Below are positions 1-12,292 of a stretch of DNA of 64,000 nucleotides, piece after piece. Made by a program: the position numbers and the translations under genes. The DNA comes from Arachnopeziza araneosa. Taxonomy: Eukaryota; Ascomycota; Leotiomycetes; Helotiales; Arachnopezizaceae. Each line of letters opens with the position of its first letter. The first letter of the stretch is position 1. The stretch lies in NCBI GenBank assembly GCA_003988855.1, contig QYAI01000026.1, positions 1 to 64,000 of the forward strand, given 5' to 3'. The notes below the pieces were generated by a model. That model did no database searches, was not told the origin of the DNA, and worked only from the letters and a program-made list of their open reading frames with translations.

Positions 1-1364
1 CTAGTGTGGAGCGCACATAAACGCTTTCAGGCAAAATGCGATTTTCGCGTTTTCGCATTTTTGGGTTTTGATAAAATCGGTCATAAGAACGCGCCATAGC
101 CAGGGCACGCGAGAGAGCTCCGAGAGCCAATGCTGATAGTCTGACACAATCATCTCTGATAGTTTCACGAAGGACTACACGAGACCAGAAATCCACGCCA
201 GCTGAGGCCAAGCTCGGCACGAATCGTAGGCGAAAGAGATCGAAGTACACGATATCTTTTTGCTCAAATAACCCCTTCGTGAGAGAAACGTGCATCGTAA
301 GCGATCCTATAGGTACGTTTTGGCCCGAAGGTCGCTTATTTGTGTTTGGTTTCAATTCGAGTTTAGGGAGAGATCTCATAGGCGTCCATTCCTCTCCAAC
401 ATCCTCTCTCACCCGCCCGGTCGTGTATTTCCGCTTAAAATGCTTAGCATTTTCTTTCCGGACATGGGAACGAATAGAGGAAGAGTTTCCATGCTTGTAA
501 TTTGACGATTTTCCGCTCTCTTCGTTCACCCACAAAAGTTTAGGAGGGGTCGAAGTCATGACGGTCACTCTGTAGTGTCGAAGTTAATATTCTAAGCCAC
601 AGCTATTGTAAACTAAGACCTAGATTTTAGGATATACATCATCTTAGAGGTAAAGGACGTACCTTAGGGACACGATTTAATTTGATTTTGATGATCGACA
701 GAGACGAAGCAGTCATCATGTATTCCATTCCTCTGAAGACCCCTGATACCGTTTCTTCTGTACGTCCTCCACCAGTCCTTTATTCGTTGATGACAAATAA
801 GCCATGTCACCTCCCTAGATTAACTTATGTTAAACAGTGAGGCTGAACCGACCTAAACCCGAAGCGGGGTTCTGCTTTGAGCTGTTCTTGGCAGCGGTTT
901 GTTTAACGTATTTAGCTTCCCAGAAAATAATTTCGCCATTATGTTCGGATCTAAATCATCTGCTTTCATTTTAGAGAATCACTTCATATTGTAATCTGGG
1001 CTCTAAAGGAATTCAACTGTTATGTTTTTGGACTCATTGGATAAGCGATGAGATCAGATCACGTGTAACATCAGCTGCTCCGAGACCCGATGCTAGAAAA
1101 GGTTCCTATTTCTGATTATTTCTATGCTCTAAACTGTTAGAATGAAATCTTAACAATGAGCTGAATTCTCGACACCCCTTTAGACTTGAAGACGAAGGAC
1201 TGCCTCCTACATGTACTTCTAAAACAGGTTAGACCTTCCCCTTTTCAATGCGGCCGCTGATTTGAGGCCCTCGCCAGATTCTCATCATCATGTCAGTCTC
1301 AGCGAGGCGAAACGATCAAAGCCAATTCGCAATCAATCTATAGATCACATTCCAGCAATCAAAG
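1..1364. other. Intergenic region, no gene seen
   Basis: No open frame here resembles a protein. The two overlapping frames near 279-505 are short and show no domain. The last part presumably holds the promoter and 5' UTR of the exonuclease gene that starts at 1365. I see no repeat or RNA gene in it. Confidence 0.6.
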
Positions 1365-3062
1365 ATGCGACGCGAGGATATCCATACCAATATTATGCTG
1401 GATCTCGAATGTACTTCCGTAAAACATTCGAATCCTGTTATTCTCGAAATAGCCGCCGTACATTTCAACCTCGACACTGGTGCCGAGATCTCTTCTCTTT
1501 CGACGCTAGTGAATTATCAATCATGCCTTGACCATGGATTAGTTGAAGACCAGCAAACATTAGACTGGTTGCAGAAAAACATCCCAGAAACCTTGGAAAA
1601 GACCAAATCCTGTGCTGTCACACTATCTCAAGCCCTGTTCAAATTGAGCAAATTTATAAGAGCAAGTTGCAAAGCGACGGAGAGCGAATCGTTAAACCGA
1701 ACTGGAAGAAAATTCGAGGAATCACAGCCTATGATATGGGGCAATGGAAGTGCAGCTGATAATGTATGGATCAAAAGTGCCTATTTGGCTTGTGATATGG
1801 AAAGACCATGGCAGTACTACAACGATATGTGCGTACGGACAATGGTTAATCAATGTCATACTATCACAGGGAAAAATTTCAGGCGATTGGAGACCTTTAC
1901 TGGATCAAAACATGTTGCCTTAGATGATTGCCGCCATCAAATTAAATATCTGGTCAAGGCGAGAAACATGATGATATCTGGGAGCGAGGGTTTGGGTTCA
2001 GTGATAACAGAAGCAACGATTGAACAATCTCAAAAGTATGGAGTATCAGTACCTACTGAACCATTACCACAACCCAGACAACGAGACCGACAGCCAAGAA
2101 CGCGACGAATCGCAAAGGCCAATCCAATTAGATCTCCGCCTAAGAACAAAGTTAGCCTACCAACTCTAGATCAGTCGTTCGTTGAGATAGAGGAAATTCG
2201 AAAGGACCCAGTTCTTCCACGGACAAGTTTTTATGCGCCACGGCGGTCAATTGCTGGAAATGGACTCATCACGCCAGAGACTTCTTTCTCTCGTGATATC
2301 AAGCAAGAAGAAACCAGCTCTTCACCAGCGTTTGAGAAGATGCCTACTCCACCAATTACCAAGAGGCAACGACTTTCTCCTGTTGAAGATCAAGTCTCCG
2401 AGCCCGAAAACAGACGTGGAATGCTCCTCTCGCCAGACGTCTCGTTTTACGCTAGCCAAGTGAATAGAACAAATGTGTTAGCTTCAACGACCAAGCTTCA
2501 GGCGATCTCATCACCAAATACAACGTTCTGCGTTCCGAATGACGATCAAGGGTCAGATACAGAAACCGACGAGCCAAAAATGCAACGATCACAAACGGCC
2601 AAGCAACAGCTCTCTGTCCAACAACTGGCGAAAGAAGAGCGAATCCTAGATGAACTAGAAATCCAGCACGAGAAAATCCTCGCGATACTTTCCCCTTCAT
2701 CGCCTCCTCTCAGTGTCCTAGGAGCAGCCAAACCCGTTCTCTTGGAGGAAGAAGATTTTTCCGAAGAAGAAAAAATCATAGCGGCTTTGTTGCAAGGAAG
2801 TTCTGATTTCGTTGTGTCCAATAAGCTTTTGGCAAGAGAAGACGCCGAAGACAATATCATCGTTGAACCAGAAGTTCAGAAGAAGCCAATAGCTAGCGTT
2901 GAGCGGAGCGATTTAGTTGTGATTGAACGACTCATTTCCGCAGAAGACGAGGAAGCGTTTTATGGCGCAGAACTTGCGCGTTCAAAGAGAAAAGAAGATT
3001 TCAATATTGAAGAGATGAATGACTATGAGATACCGGACTGTTTTTGGCGTGCCCAAAAGTAA
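1365..3062 (+). CDS. DEDDh-type 3'-5' exonuclease-domain protein with long disordered tail
   Basis: Single-exon frame of 565 residues starting at ATG 1365. The N-terminal ~200 residues look like the Rv2179c-type 3'-5' exoribonuclease fold (RNase H-like, DEDD superfamily). Exo I is seen as LDLE with D13 and E15. Exo II sits in a GNGSAADN stretch with D132, and Exo III is HVALD with H183 and D187. All four acidic residues and the His are therefore kept, so an active nuclease is plausible. Residues ~220-560 are low-complexity, rich in Ser, Pro, Lys and Glu, with three similar short motifs near 287, 359 and 386 (T/V-S/T-F-Y/C) and an acidic C-terminus. The tail has no family I recognise. Substrate (RNA or DNA) cannot be told. 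The gene stands alone, with no close same-strand neighbour. Confidence 0.75.
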   Translation: MRREDIHTNIMLDLECTSVKHSNPVILEIAAVHFNLDTGAEISSLSTLVNYQSCLDHGLVEDQQTLDWLQKNIPETLEKTKSCAVTLSQALFKLSKFIRASCKATESESLNRTGRKFEESQPMIWGNGSAADNVWIKSAYLACDMERPWQYYNDMCVRTMVNQCHTITGKNFRRLETFTGSKHVALDDCRHQIKYLVKARNMMISGSEGLGSVITEATIEQSQKYGVSVPTEPLPQPRQRDRQPRTRRIAKANPIRSPPKNKVSLPTLDQSFVEIEEIRKDPVLPRTSFYAPRRSIAGNGLITPETSFSRDIKQEETSSSPAFEKMPTPPITKRQRLSPVEDQVSEPENRRGMLLSPDVSFYASQVNRTNVLASTTKLQAISSPNTTFCVPNDDQGSDTETDEPKMQRSQTAKQQLSVQQLAKEERILDELEIQHEKILAILSPSSPPLSVLGAAKPVLLEEEDFSEEEKIIAALLQGSSDFVVSNKLLAREDAEDNIIVEPEVQKKPIASVERSDLVVIERLISAEDEEAFYGAELARSKRKEDFNIEEMNDYEIPDCFWRAQK

Positions 3063-4721
3063 GTCTCCGTGACGTTTTATATCGTTTCTTGGGTAGCGAC
3101 ATGATTTTGGGATTGGCGCCTAGGATTATATCTTTTGTATTTTGATGATTTTATGCTTGACAGCCGGTTGGATTTCTTTTCTGTTGGTTGTACTCTGAGG
3201 GTGTCCTATACAACACATAAATACCATATATACTCGAACTGTATACCTTGCCAATATTCGGGGTTTGAGCTTCTAATCAGAAAAAGTCACTCCAAGCCTC
3301 GTTTGATTCCATCCATTACTCTTGAAGCATACACAAGAACATAACCTCGATTACCAACCCCGATCACGGCGACTTTTAACAGCAAGATCGGTTAGTCATC
3401 ACTGTCTCGCCGACATGACATCACCCCAATTGCCGATGCCCGATTCCAAAACGTCGACAAAATTAATTCCACGGCCCTGGAATTCCGCATTTCCGCACCC
3501 CTTCCGCACGCGCTGCCTTCCTTTTCCACATTCAACCCCAGCCACACACGCTACGAAACGCGCTGAGGTGGCCGCAGCGTCGCCCCACAGCCCCTCCCAG
3601 CTCGTCGCACCGCGTACTTCGTACTTCTTACCTCGCTTGGTAAGCCCACGGTAACGTAAGCCGACATAGCAACGTGCGTGTCCGATCTTGCGCCGCGGAG
3701 TGCGTGTTGCTGGCTTAGCCTCCCATTTATTACCTTATATAAGAGTTACTGTCGTTCTAGAAGGAGGTTTATTTGGAATCTGACAATCAACCGTACGATA
3801 CAAATAACACACATATATATCACATACCATTTCTGTTCTGCGATTACTTGCGTTTGGCTCGCATTTCGCATTCAGAGTAAACTCGCATCTATCTATCTCT
3901 AGCTAAATCAAATCATCTACCAAAATGACAAGCTCGTCGCCAGCATCATACTACTTTGTCTACTGCCCCATTATCATTGTCACGAGCATGTTCACCTGGG
4001 CTGGGAAACACATGCACCGGCGTTCGGGTGAGAAGCAGATTAATTGAGTTCCTACCGTACGTGGGAATGGAGAATGGAATAGAATGCCCTCGGTCGCTTA
4101 GTAGCATCAATTACACATCCACCTATCGAAATGTATCGAGAGAAATCAAACATAGGGATGGAAGTGATGTAGGAAGGCCTGAGAAGATCAGCGAGGCTGT
4201 GAGAAGACTGGCTGTCGGATCAATCCCACGGCTTGTGTTGTGAAGAGGGAGATGGAGAAGAAGGGAAAAGAAGAATTGAGTGGATAGAGGGATGGATGAA
4301 TAAATGATTGAGGATATTTCGATGGCGGAGAAGAGGAAATGCGAAGGTGTATGATATGATAGGACACGATACTTGAGCCGGAAAATCGGATTCCAAGATA
4401 CTTGGTCATAATGACAATCAGTACTGACTGAGAAGAGAGTGATGATATCTCGACGAGAGTGGAAAAGGTTGAAGTGTAGGAATAGAAAACTTTAGTACCA
4501 AGGCACATTACCATACTATCGACGCGAACTATTTGACATGGGGGAATATAATTGTTATTCTTGAAAGCGCAATAAGCAGCGCAGAAGTGACGAAGCGAGT
4601 GACGAAAACCCGAATTGAAGATACTACAATACTCCTCCGTTCCTGTATGCGTTTCCCCCCGATATTTGACCAAACTAAGACCCTACCCAAAACCCTCCGT
4701 CAGACGCCGAATGATTCCTTC
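3063..4721. other. Intergenic region with a possible promoter near 3.7-3.92 kb
   Basis: No gene is firmly supported. The stretch 3720-3923 looks like a fungal promoter: a TATATATA-like run near 3814, then pyrimidine-rich sequence with CTATCTATCTCT, then CAAAATGA at the possible start 3924. The 161-codon minus-strand frame at 4188-4673 shows no family signature. Confidence 0.4.
3924..4046 (+). CDS. Possible 40-residue membrane microprotein or first exon
   Basis: An ATG in good context (CCAAAATGA) follows a TATA-like element and a pyrimidine-rich leader and opens a 40-codon frame ending at TGA 4044-4046. It encodes one hydrophobic stretch (about YFVYCPIIIVTSMFTWAG) followed by a basic tail. 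A GTGAGA donor inside the frame could also make this the first exon of a longer gene, but I did not find a convincing second exon. No family is recognised. The start context is the main evidence, so treat this as a candidate only. Confidence 0.25.
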
Positions 4722-5318
4722 CTACAAAGCAAGCACACCCACCAACATCATGAGTCCCAAGCCTAGCCCACTAGCTACTTGCATCTTCCCCGCCGCATTC
4801 GTAGATCTCTTTCCGTTTTTCCCGTTCTTGTCATCGCCCTTTGCGTCTGAATTTCCCTTCTTATTATCCTTGCTATTTGCTGAATTTGAGTCTACTGCTG
4901 CAGAAGAGTTTGAAGCAGACGAAGAGCTATTGCTCACGTTGGCGCTACTGCTATCAACAGATGCGGTACTGTTGCTGCTGCTGCTGCTCACATCGCTGCT
5001 GTTGCTTGACTGACCATTGTTATTATTGTTATTAAGGTCAATATTGTTGCTGTTGCTAAGAAAGAGGTTCCCGAGGTTGAGAAGTTGTTCTGCACATTGG
5101 CCACACTGCCCTGCAAGCTCAAGGAGCTCAGCATTGACTTCAGCGATTTGACTAAGTTGGTTGAGACAACCTGCGCAACCTGAACTGAATGAGAGCAGCT
5201 CTGGGGCGAAGGCGAAGAGAGAGTTGGAAGATTCGAGATTGAGGAGTTGGAGGTTGGAGAATTGATTGATGCCGGAGGACAACTCTAGGAGTTGGAAGAG
5301 TAGGGCGCTGTTTGACAT
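4722..5318 (-). CDS. Small Ser/Asn-rich protein with GPI-anchor-like C-terminus
   Basis: Frame of 198 residues on the minus strand. Residues ~47-85 hold two Cys pairs (C-A-G-C and C-G-Q-C) in a Leu-rich segment. Residues ~90-165 are a Ser/Asn-rich linker, part of it encoded by CAG/CTG-like and AAT/ATT repeats. A Lys/Gly/Asp-rich stretch follows, and the C-terminus is a hydrophobic tail (GLGLGLMMLVGVLAL) behind an NAAG sequence that would suit a GPI omega site. No classical signal peptide is visible at the chosen ATG (5318). A possible acceptor (CTCAG) lies just upstream, but I found no upstream exon encoding a leader. The family is unknown. A wall or membrane location is inferred from the tail alone. 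Confidence 0.5.
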   Translation of the reverse strand: MSNSALLFQLLELSSGINQFSNLQLLNLESSNSLFAFAPELLSFSSGCAGCLNQLSQIAEVNAELLELAGQCGQCAEQLLNLGNLFLSNSNNIDLNNNNNNGQSSNSSDVSSSSSNSTASVDSSSANVSNSSSSASNSSAAVDSNSANSKDNKKGNSDAKGDDKNGKNGKRSTNAAGKMQVASGLGLGLMMLVGVLAL

Positions 5319-7437
5319 GACGAAGTACTGAGGAGAGATATTATACTATGGTAAGAAGTAATGACGGGATGAATATATGTCTGATTACCGGAATCAGAGA
5401 TTAATATTTAATTTAAAGATAAGAGAGAAGTGAGTGTGTTTACTTCAACGAGAGAACAGAAAGACGGCTCAGCGATTCTAGAACGAAGGGATAAGGAGAC
5501 GGCAGTGGGAAGCATATGTCTTATGTATCATCTCCACGTGATGATAATATGGACGCCTTAGCAGGCTTTGATCCAGGTCGACTTTTATTCGTTCCATGTC
5601 TCACAATCCCCAGACTTGCGATTCGTGATGGCCGCATTACCTTAAAATGCGTCAGGCTGTAGATCCCCCATACAGATGTCCGAGTGTCTGGTCGGCTCAA
5701 TTGGCAGCGGCGAATCAGCAATGACATTTTCGCTTGTGGGTGTTAGAGCATATTTTCCCCTGTTGGCGTCCGAACCATCAGCAAGTATCAGATAGTTTTG
5801 ACCAAGTACCGAAGAGCCTCAAACTAGGGCTTTTATGATGATTTCTCGCGAATTTGTTCATGCAGGTAACCCACTGCATAAAAGAACAGGCCACAAAAAG
5901 CTCATGATCAGCGACTCATATTCTTCATTGAGCACAGCTTTTCGATCTCCGTGACTAATGGAAATTGATTTTGGTTTCAGCGAGAAAGTTGGGTACAAGA
6001 TCGAGGTCGCTCTCAGTTCGCATTGTCTCATCTCTGTCGTATCGATCAGTTCTACGCTTGTGAAATGAATGCACACTCTAGTTTGTCCACAACTCTAGGT
6101 GGTTAATCCGGACTCTTTCCAATCAAAATCTCATGTAAGTATTGTGTAGAATTAACACAAACCTGCTTGCTAGGACGACGAGTATGGAAAAATTAGTCCT
6201 ATCTCTAGGAAATAGTTCTGCGTCTTTCATACCCAACGGATAAACCTCATATATGGTATTCAAGTTCTGGTATTCCTATTAGGCCATTGTGAGTTCGCCC
6301 TGCTGCAGCAGTGGCTGGAGGATTCTTAAAGCTCGGCATCATATTGTGGTAAAAGCCGTAGATTTCGTGAAGTGCTTGAGGAAGGAGGAGTAGCAGCTTG
6401 TGACGCCCGCGAAGCTTTTAATCAAATTGTTGGCGATTGAAAAACGAAGAGCACCCAATCTCTCGCCATCGGATCGTTGCTACGATGAGTTCTAAACGTA
6501 CAGTGGAAGCAGTTGAAAACATCGCAAATCACCAATGGTCCTAGCGTCAAATTCGACGCACGTGATAGCGAAACTTAACCATGACATTCTGAATGTTGAA
6601 AACTTTCATGATAAGAGCCTGTTCCCTAACTGATTGTTTATGGGGTTTTGCACTATCGATATTTCAAAGGATACTGAGTTCTGCAGCCTTACTATGGGTT
6701 CCACGCAAGGTAATCTAATGGTTGCGGGGTTTGGGATCGACGTCATTGAAGGTCTTCGTGGCTGCGCTTCCCTTTCGATCCGAAGTAGAATCCTGATTCA
6801 GTCTTCAGCCACGTCGAAAACAACAGAGAAGCTCCAATGCCTGTAATTTCAACTCCATTCGACCAGGGCGGGCTGGGATTGCTCCTCAATTTGCTGAACG
6901 AATGAAGCTTTTCAAGGGTAAAAAACCCTAACTGCATACACTAACCCACTGAACCTTACCAGTCATGATGTCTACTGGTAGAACGAACTGGCCCCATGTT
7001 TTGATTTGATGCCGAACTCTCCCAAGCCAGATAAATCCCATGGCGTGGTCAACCAAGCGTGTCTAGCTGACAAGACAGCCAGCACACCTAATGTAGGTAA
7101 AACACCTTTCCTCTCTTCCACCATGATTCATTTACGTGCCATGTGAAGTAGCTCGCAATCTTCCTTCGCACCCAAACGCCCCAATCTGTTGATGATGTTG
7201 ATTTCCCATCGGCCAGAAATCTAGACACAAGATCTGCATCGACCCCCGTCAAGGCCACAATTAAGGCAAGAATTCACGCTTCCGGACCAACGAAAATCCT
7301 GGTTCCCGCTGCGCCCATCGTCATCACGATTTTGGAGCTCTAAACATCCAAATCCTTCCTCATCTCTTTTCAATGCGATAACATCCTCATCAGCCCTTCG
7401 TAGGCAGAGGTTAAGGCTCCAGGCCTATACAGTCGAC
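5319..7437. other. Intergenic region, no gene seen
   Basis: About 2.1 kb between the GPI-like gene, transcribed away on the minus strand, and the large plus-strand gene that starts at 7438. Frames of up to 73 codons occur on both strands, but none shows a domain, leader or convincing splice structure. The last few hundred bases presumably form the promoter and 5' UTR of the 7438 gene. Confidence 0.5.
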
Positions 7438-10400
7438 ATGTGGAATAGGAAGAGACGAGCGGCATCAAATCCGGTATGTCCACATCCTGCCTGTTTCGTC
7501 TTGATGGGAATGTTCCGAGCCGCGACAGCTGAGTCGCATTCTTTCAACTCGACCTTGTTGAAAGGAATAAAATTCAGACCAGTATGAGCGAAACAGAAGC
7601 TAATACTTAGATTCATAGCCTCTCAATGGATCTAATGTTAGTTTGAGTGCGGCAACCGCTGCCCAGCAGGCCTATCTCAACAGCCGCGCTTCAGATGCTA
7701 CGCTGGCCGCCGCCGCAGCGGACGCTGCTCTACGATCCAGGCCAATGACACCTACTTCTGTCGCAGATGTACAGACGAAGAGAACAATCCGACGAGCTGG
7801 CTCAACATCTTCTGTGGGAAGTTCGGTCTCCGGTTCCAGAGGACCATTAGGAGCACTATTAGAACGACGTGGAAGTTCTGGGTCGATGACAGAAAGGACA
7901 TTCCGGGATCCTTCTCCAGCACGATCGCAACCGGTACCTAGTGCGAGTGATGCGCCGCCTGTTCCCGCTATACCTCAAGGCCTTCAGCAGATACAATCAG
8001 CTTCGCATCGAAGAGCAGCAAGTCTGGAAGCACCACCAATGAGGGTAACTTCACCACCGCCAAAATTGGCCAGTGGACGAGGAGCCTCTCTTGGACCTCC
8101 TGCTTCATCACAAGCTCCGAAGGCTGGTCAAAGGATTTCGTATCTACCTAGCGTCCGGGAGGCAACGGCAGATCGGCCAGCAAGTAGAGGGTCCGTTAAC
8201 TTTTCTTTACCTACGATTTTGAGGCCGGATTCACCTTTCGCGCAGAGACGGCTAACATCTCTTTTTCCATCAAGGGTAAATCCAGCAAGGATTGTTTCTC
8301 CTACTAACCAGAGATTGATCTACGATCCGAATACCAGGAGCTTTCTTCCAGAAGCAGATGTGTTAGCGATTGAGCAAAAGATACAAAATGCTGCGAATAA
8401 ACCAATTAAGAAGAAGAAGAAAATTGCTCCGCAGCAAGCAACGGGGACACATCTTGCAGCAGGCACGGCGGGGGGTCGACCTAGAGGTACTGCAATCGAT
8501 GAAATGGAAGCTTCAGCCACGCAACAACAACATCATCCCGTGGAGCTGGCGGCTCATGTTCCAGATCCAGCACCAGAAATTGCATCAACAGTAAAGCCTG
8601 TAGCGGGTCCAGTTCCACCAGCAGGACCTGTATCAGCAACAATACCTACGGCAGCTCCAACCCCAGACCCGCCAACACTTGCACCTCCAGCGAAGAAGAA
8701 AACCCAGGTGGCTATCACCAGCGATTCAGAGAGTGATCAGGGCTCGTACCAACCGAATACCTCTGATAGCGATAGCGACCTTCCAAGACAGCCTAAGATT
8801 CACAAACCGCGTACAGGAGGGCTGCTAGCAAAGAGGCCATCAGTTGTACGCGAGGATAGAGAAAGAGAGGAGGAAGAAGACGATACTCCCCCGCGGTCAA
8901 AAGCTCAAGAGGGTTTGTTTCCTAAGCTAGATCCTAGTCACGAAGTCCGAACTGTCTCCCCCAGTCCTCTGCCTCGTTCAAATGGAGGACTAGGCCGCGG
9001 TAAAGGCGAACTTTCAACAGGCACAGAGAGTGCGATGTCGACAAGTCCACCGCTTAGTCCTACAGATTCATCGCCAACGACAATAGATGGGGTTGGATTG
9101 GTCACAAGAGACAGTATTCGTGGTGGACGAGTCCAATCTATTAGCCCGGCTAGAATTGCACATTTTGCTACAACACCTGAAAGCCTAGCTATTAAACACC
9201 AGCCTCCTGCGCGTGCAATTTCACCGCGAAAATCAGCTATGAAGCACTCGCATTCAAGTTCTCCACGAGGTTCGTCTCCTGTTGGGCTGGATGCGAATGA
9301 GGTCTCAAATGTATCAACAACCGAGGACTCATTAGTTTCGAGAAAGAAAGGAAATCGTGTTAGCTTCGATGACGCCAATGTAGCAGTGGGGTCAGCAGCC
9401 ACACCAATCTCGTCAGACTCACCTATTGTAGCAAGTCCACAAAGTAAGCGACCATGGTTTAGCATTGGCAGAGGAAAGAGAAAAGATTCTTCATCTGTGG
9501 TGGACGAAGATGACGAAATCATGAGACCAAGACCAGCTTTGCCCTCTTTTGGTAGCGTTCGAGAAAAAAAGGTGCCGCGAGAGGTTGAACCAGAGCGTCC
9601 TTTAGTGAAGCCTACTGAGATAGTCGAGTATCAGCAATTGGAACCTGCAGTTCCCTTGATTACCTCCCCATACGAGGAAGTGATTGAGTCCCCTCTAGGC
9701 CAATCGAATGATCATGCAATAGGCGCAATATTATCTCTGGAAGCTACGTCCAAAAACGCAGCTAATATCTCAAAATCTCGCGAACCTCTACCACCTCAAG
9801 TCACATCCGTCGAAGGCAGTGGCTATCATTCCGAAAGTGATGACAGTGTTTATGGCTTAGGGAATAACGAGGCGAGTGATATATCTCCAGTGGCGAGCTT
9901 TAGCCACGAGCCATCGAATGGGAGTCTTGAAAAACACACTGCATTGGCTGGCCTACCTTTGGAAACAGACGAGCCCGCTAAACCTTCGCTCAAAGCGCCA
10001 ACTTTAGATGTTCCAGAAATCTCTATCGAGCAGCCAACCCCCATACTAGATAGTCCTCCAACTGGAGAAGAATGGTTGCATATACCAGGAGCTTGGGGTA
10101 GTACTGAAAGTTCCAATTCTGATTCTGGGAAAGATGACCCATCTCCTCCAAACACTGCTCCTCACTTCCCAACAGAACCCACTATTGCTGATCTTGGTAT
10201 CTCAGAACCTACCCCTATCATACACTCACCAGGAGCGCCCGCTATTGGGGAGATTGCAGCTATAAACTCGGTTTCCGCTATTATTGAAGGGCCCGAAGAA
10301 TCAGAGACTGACAGCATCTACAGTGATGCAGCTGAAGATCTTTCAGATGTTGAAGGTGATGGATTTATGTCTCTTGATGCTGTCGTCGAAAGTCCTGTTT

Positions 10401-12292
10401 CGACGAATGCCCCGCCTGGTCTCGCAATCTCCACTCCTCCGGAGAGTCCCTCTGTCGTACCGACGAAGGAAAGAGCTTACAAGGAAAGTCAACTTTCCCT
10501 GGATGAGAATGAGCCAACTCCCAACGAAGGATGGGACAAGGTGCAGAGTTACTGGAGTACCCTTTCTGCTGAGAAGAGGCGCGAACTAGAACAACAAGCT
10601 CAAGAAGAACCCGAAGCTTCTGAGACTGAAACCGAGTCGAAGCCGAAGCCCAAACCGAAGAAGAAAAAGGCAGCTGTTCGAGCTGCTCCTGTTGAACTAC
10701 CTACATCTCAACAAAAAGCACCGAAGAGCCAGGATCGGAAATATATGATACAACCAGGTGCAAAAGCCGGACCAAATGGGCATGCTCCAACCACGATGCG
10801 ATCTTCATTGCGAGCAGAACCTCAAAGTACTAGCGCCGAACCACATATTCGAAAGTCTATGAGAGGGCCAACCTCCATGCGTGGTTCTCTACGTGGGCCC
10901 ACGGAAGCAGCTCCACAACTCAGGGGATCATTACAAAAGAAATATAGGCCAATGTCCTATCCCTCACCCGAGATCAAAGCCGATCCTGCCGCTGTTAAGA
11001 TGCATGTTCGAGCCCTCTCTGTTGCCGGTGCAGCCGCCGCTCCTGCTGCGGCCACCCGCGACATGGCCCCTCCCGCAAAGCCTACACTCCGTCGCAAAGG
11101 GTCAGGTGATAGCCAGAGTTCTTTCAAGCGATCCCGTCCGGCGACTGAAGGAACTACCATGCGGACATCAATGCGTGCCTCGGCTGATGGTGATCGTCAA
11201 CAATCACCTTTGAGATTTAGTCTCCGTTCACTCTCGCCTACTGGATCAGCCTTACGGCGTCCATTTTCGGGAAATCCGCAGTCAACCCAAGCGCCTCCAG
11301 CTCCAACACATATGAGATCGTCAATGAGGGGTGTTAATACCTCGACGCCGACTATGCGCGCCCCACCATCACGCACTACTGGATTTGGCCTTTCGAGTAC
11401 TAGCAAATCGTCAAAAGTAAAGATGGCTCCTAAACGATCATCTCGTTTCGCCGACTCCTCCGACGAAGAAGACGACCGGCCCGCTTTCCACAGTCGCTTC
11501 GTAGATTCCAGTGACGAAGATGAGCCCGCTCCTCCACGTAACAAGAGTCTCCGTACGCCTCAACGCCCAGTAGGTGCTCAAGACGGCGATTCCTCCGACC
11601 TCCCCGATTCTGACGATGAAAAACACCCCAAAGCTGCCAAGAAACAAAATGGTACGACTGCGACTTCTGCGCAAGGGGCAACGCTCGCATCAGGCTCACT
11701 AAGACGCTCTGGATCTGGCAGGGAGACAATGGCTTCCCCAACCACCTCCCCCCGCATTCCTAACACGCGCCGTGGTAGTTTCATGTCGTCCATCCTCGGT
11801 CGAAAGAAAGATCCGAATTCGAAGGTGAGAAAATCAGATGCGGAATCGCCTGCGCGACGTGATACGCCGTTAGAAAGGAAAAAGAGTGATCTTGCGGTTT
11901 TGAAATCAGGAGAGGCAATTCCGAGGAGTCCTACACCGAAATTGCAGAAGAGGAACACGGCAAGTAGACAGAATAGTTCTACGGCTGTAGTTCAAACATT
12001 GAGCAGGACAGACTCATCAATGGCGGATAAACCTGACGGGTGGCCACTTGCTAACGCACCTTTGAGCATCGAGGGGGAGAATGGGAGACCAGAAACTGCG
12101 GATGGTATTGTGCCAAAACCTGCGTTAAATGGAAATGGTGACCGGCCTGCATTCGGAGCGAGACGCTTCACAGCTACAGGACTAAGTGGAGTGGACAATG
12201 ATCTGGGTGGGGATGGAGAAAAGGCCGAGGAAGTGGGTAAGAAAAAGAAGAAATTCGGCAAGTTAAGAAGGATGTTTAGGCTTGACGATTGA
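7438..12292 (+). CDS. Large disordered protein, probable eisosome Seg-type scaffold
   Basis: Two exons: 7438-7473 (12 codons, starting MWNRKRRAASNP) and 7619-12292. The 145-nt intron has a GTATGT donor and a GCTAATAC branch region. The reading frame from 7619 has no ATG near its start, so the short first exon is needed. The product is 1569 residues. Residues ~15-60 read as an Ala-rich segment (SAATAAQQAYLN, then DATLAAAAADAAL) and a VQTKRTIRR element. I associate this arrangement with fungal eisosome assembly proteins of the Seg1 type, from memory. The rest is Ser/Pro-rich and disordered. Near 1050-1260 a basic R-S/T-S-L/M-R motif recurs many times, and an acidic DSSDEE/DSSDEDE motif is duplicated shortly after. 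The C-terminus is a basic amphipathic tail (KKKKKFGKLRRMFRLDD) that could touch membrane. Disorder and the basic tail are seen; the eisosome role is inferred. Confidence 0.65.
7474..7618 (+). other. Intron 1 of the 7438 gene
   Basis: GTATGT donor directly after codon 12. A CTAAT-type branch lies about 19 nt before the TAG acceptor at 7616-7618. The nearer CTTAG acceptor would put the downstream exon in a frame that soon stops, so the 7618 junction is preferred. Confidence 0.7.

Noticed and set aside
8938..9522. Minus-strand 194-codon frame inside the large scaffold gene
   Set aside because: Antisense shadow; Ser-rich sense codons keep the other strand open.
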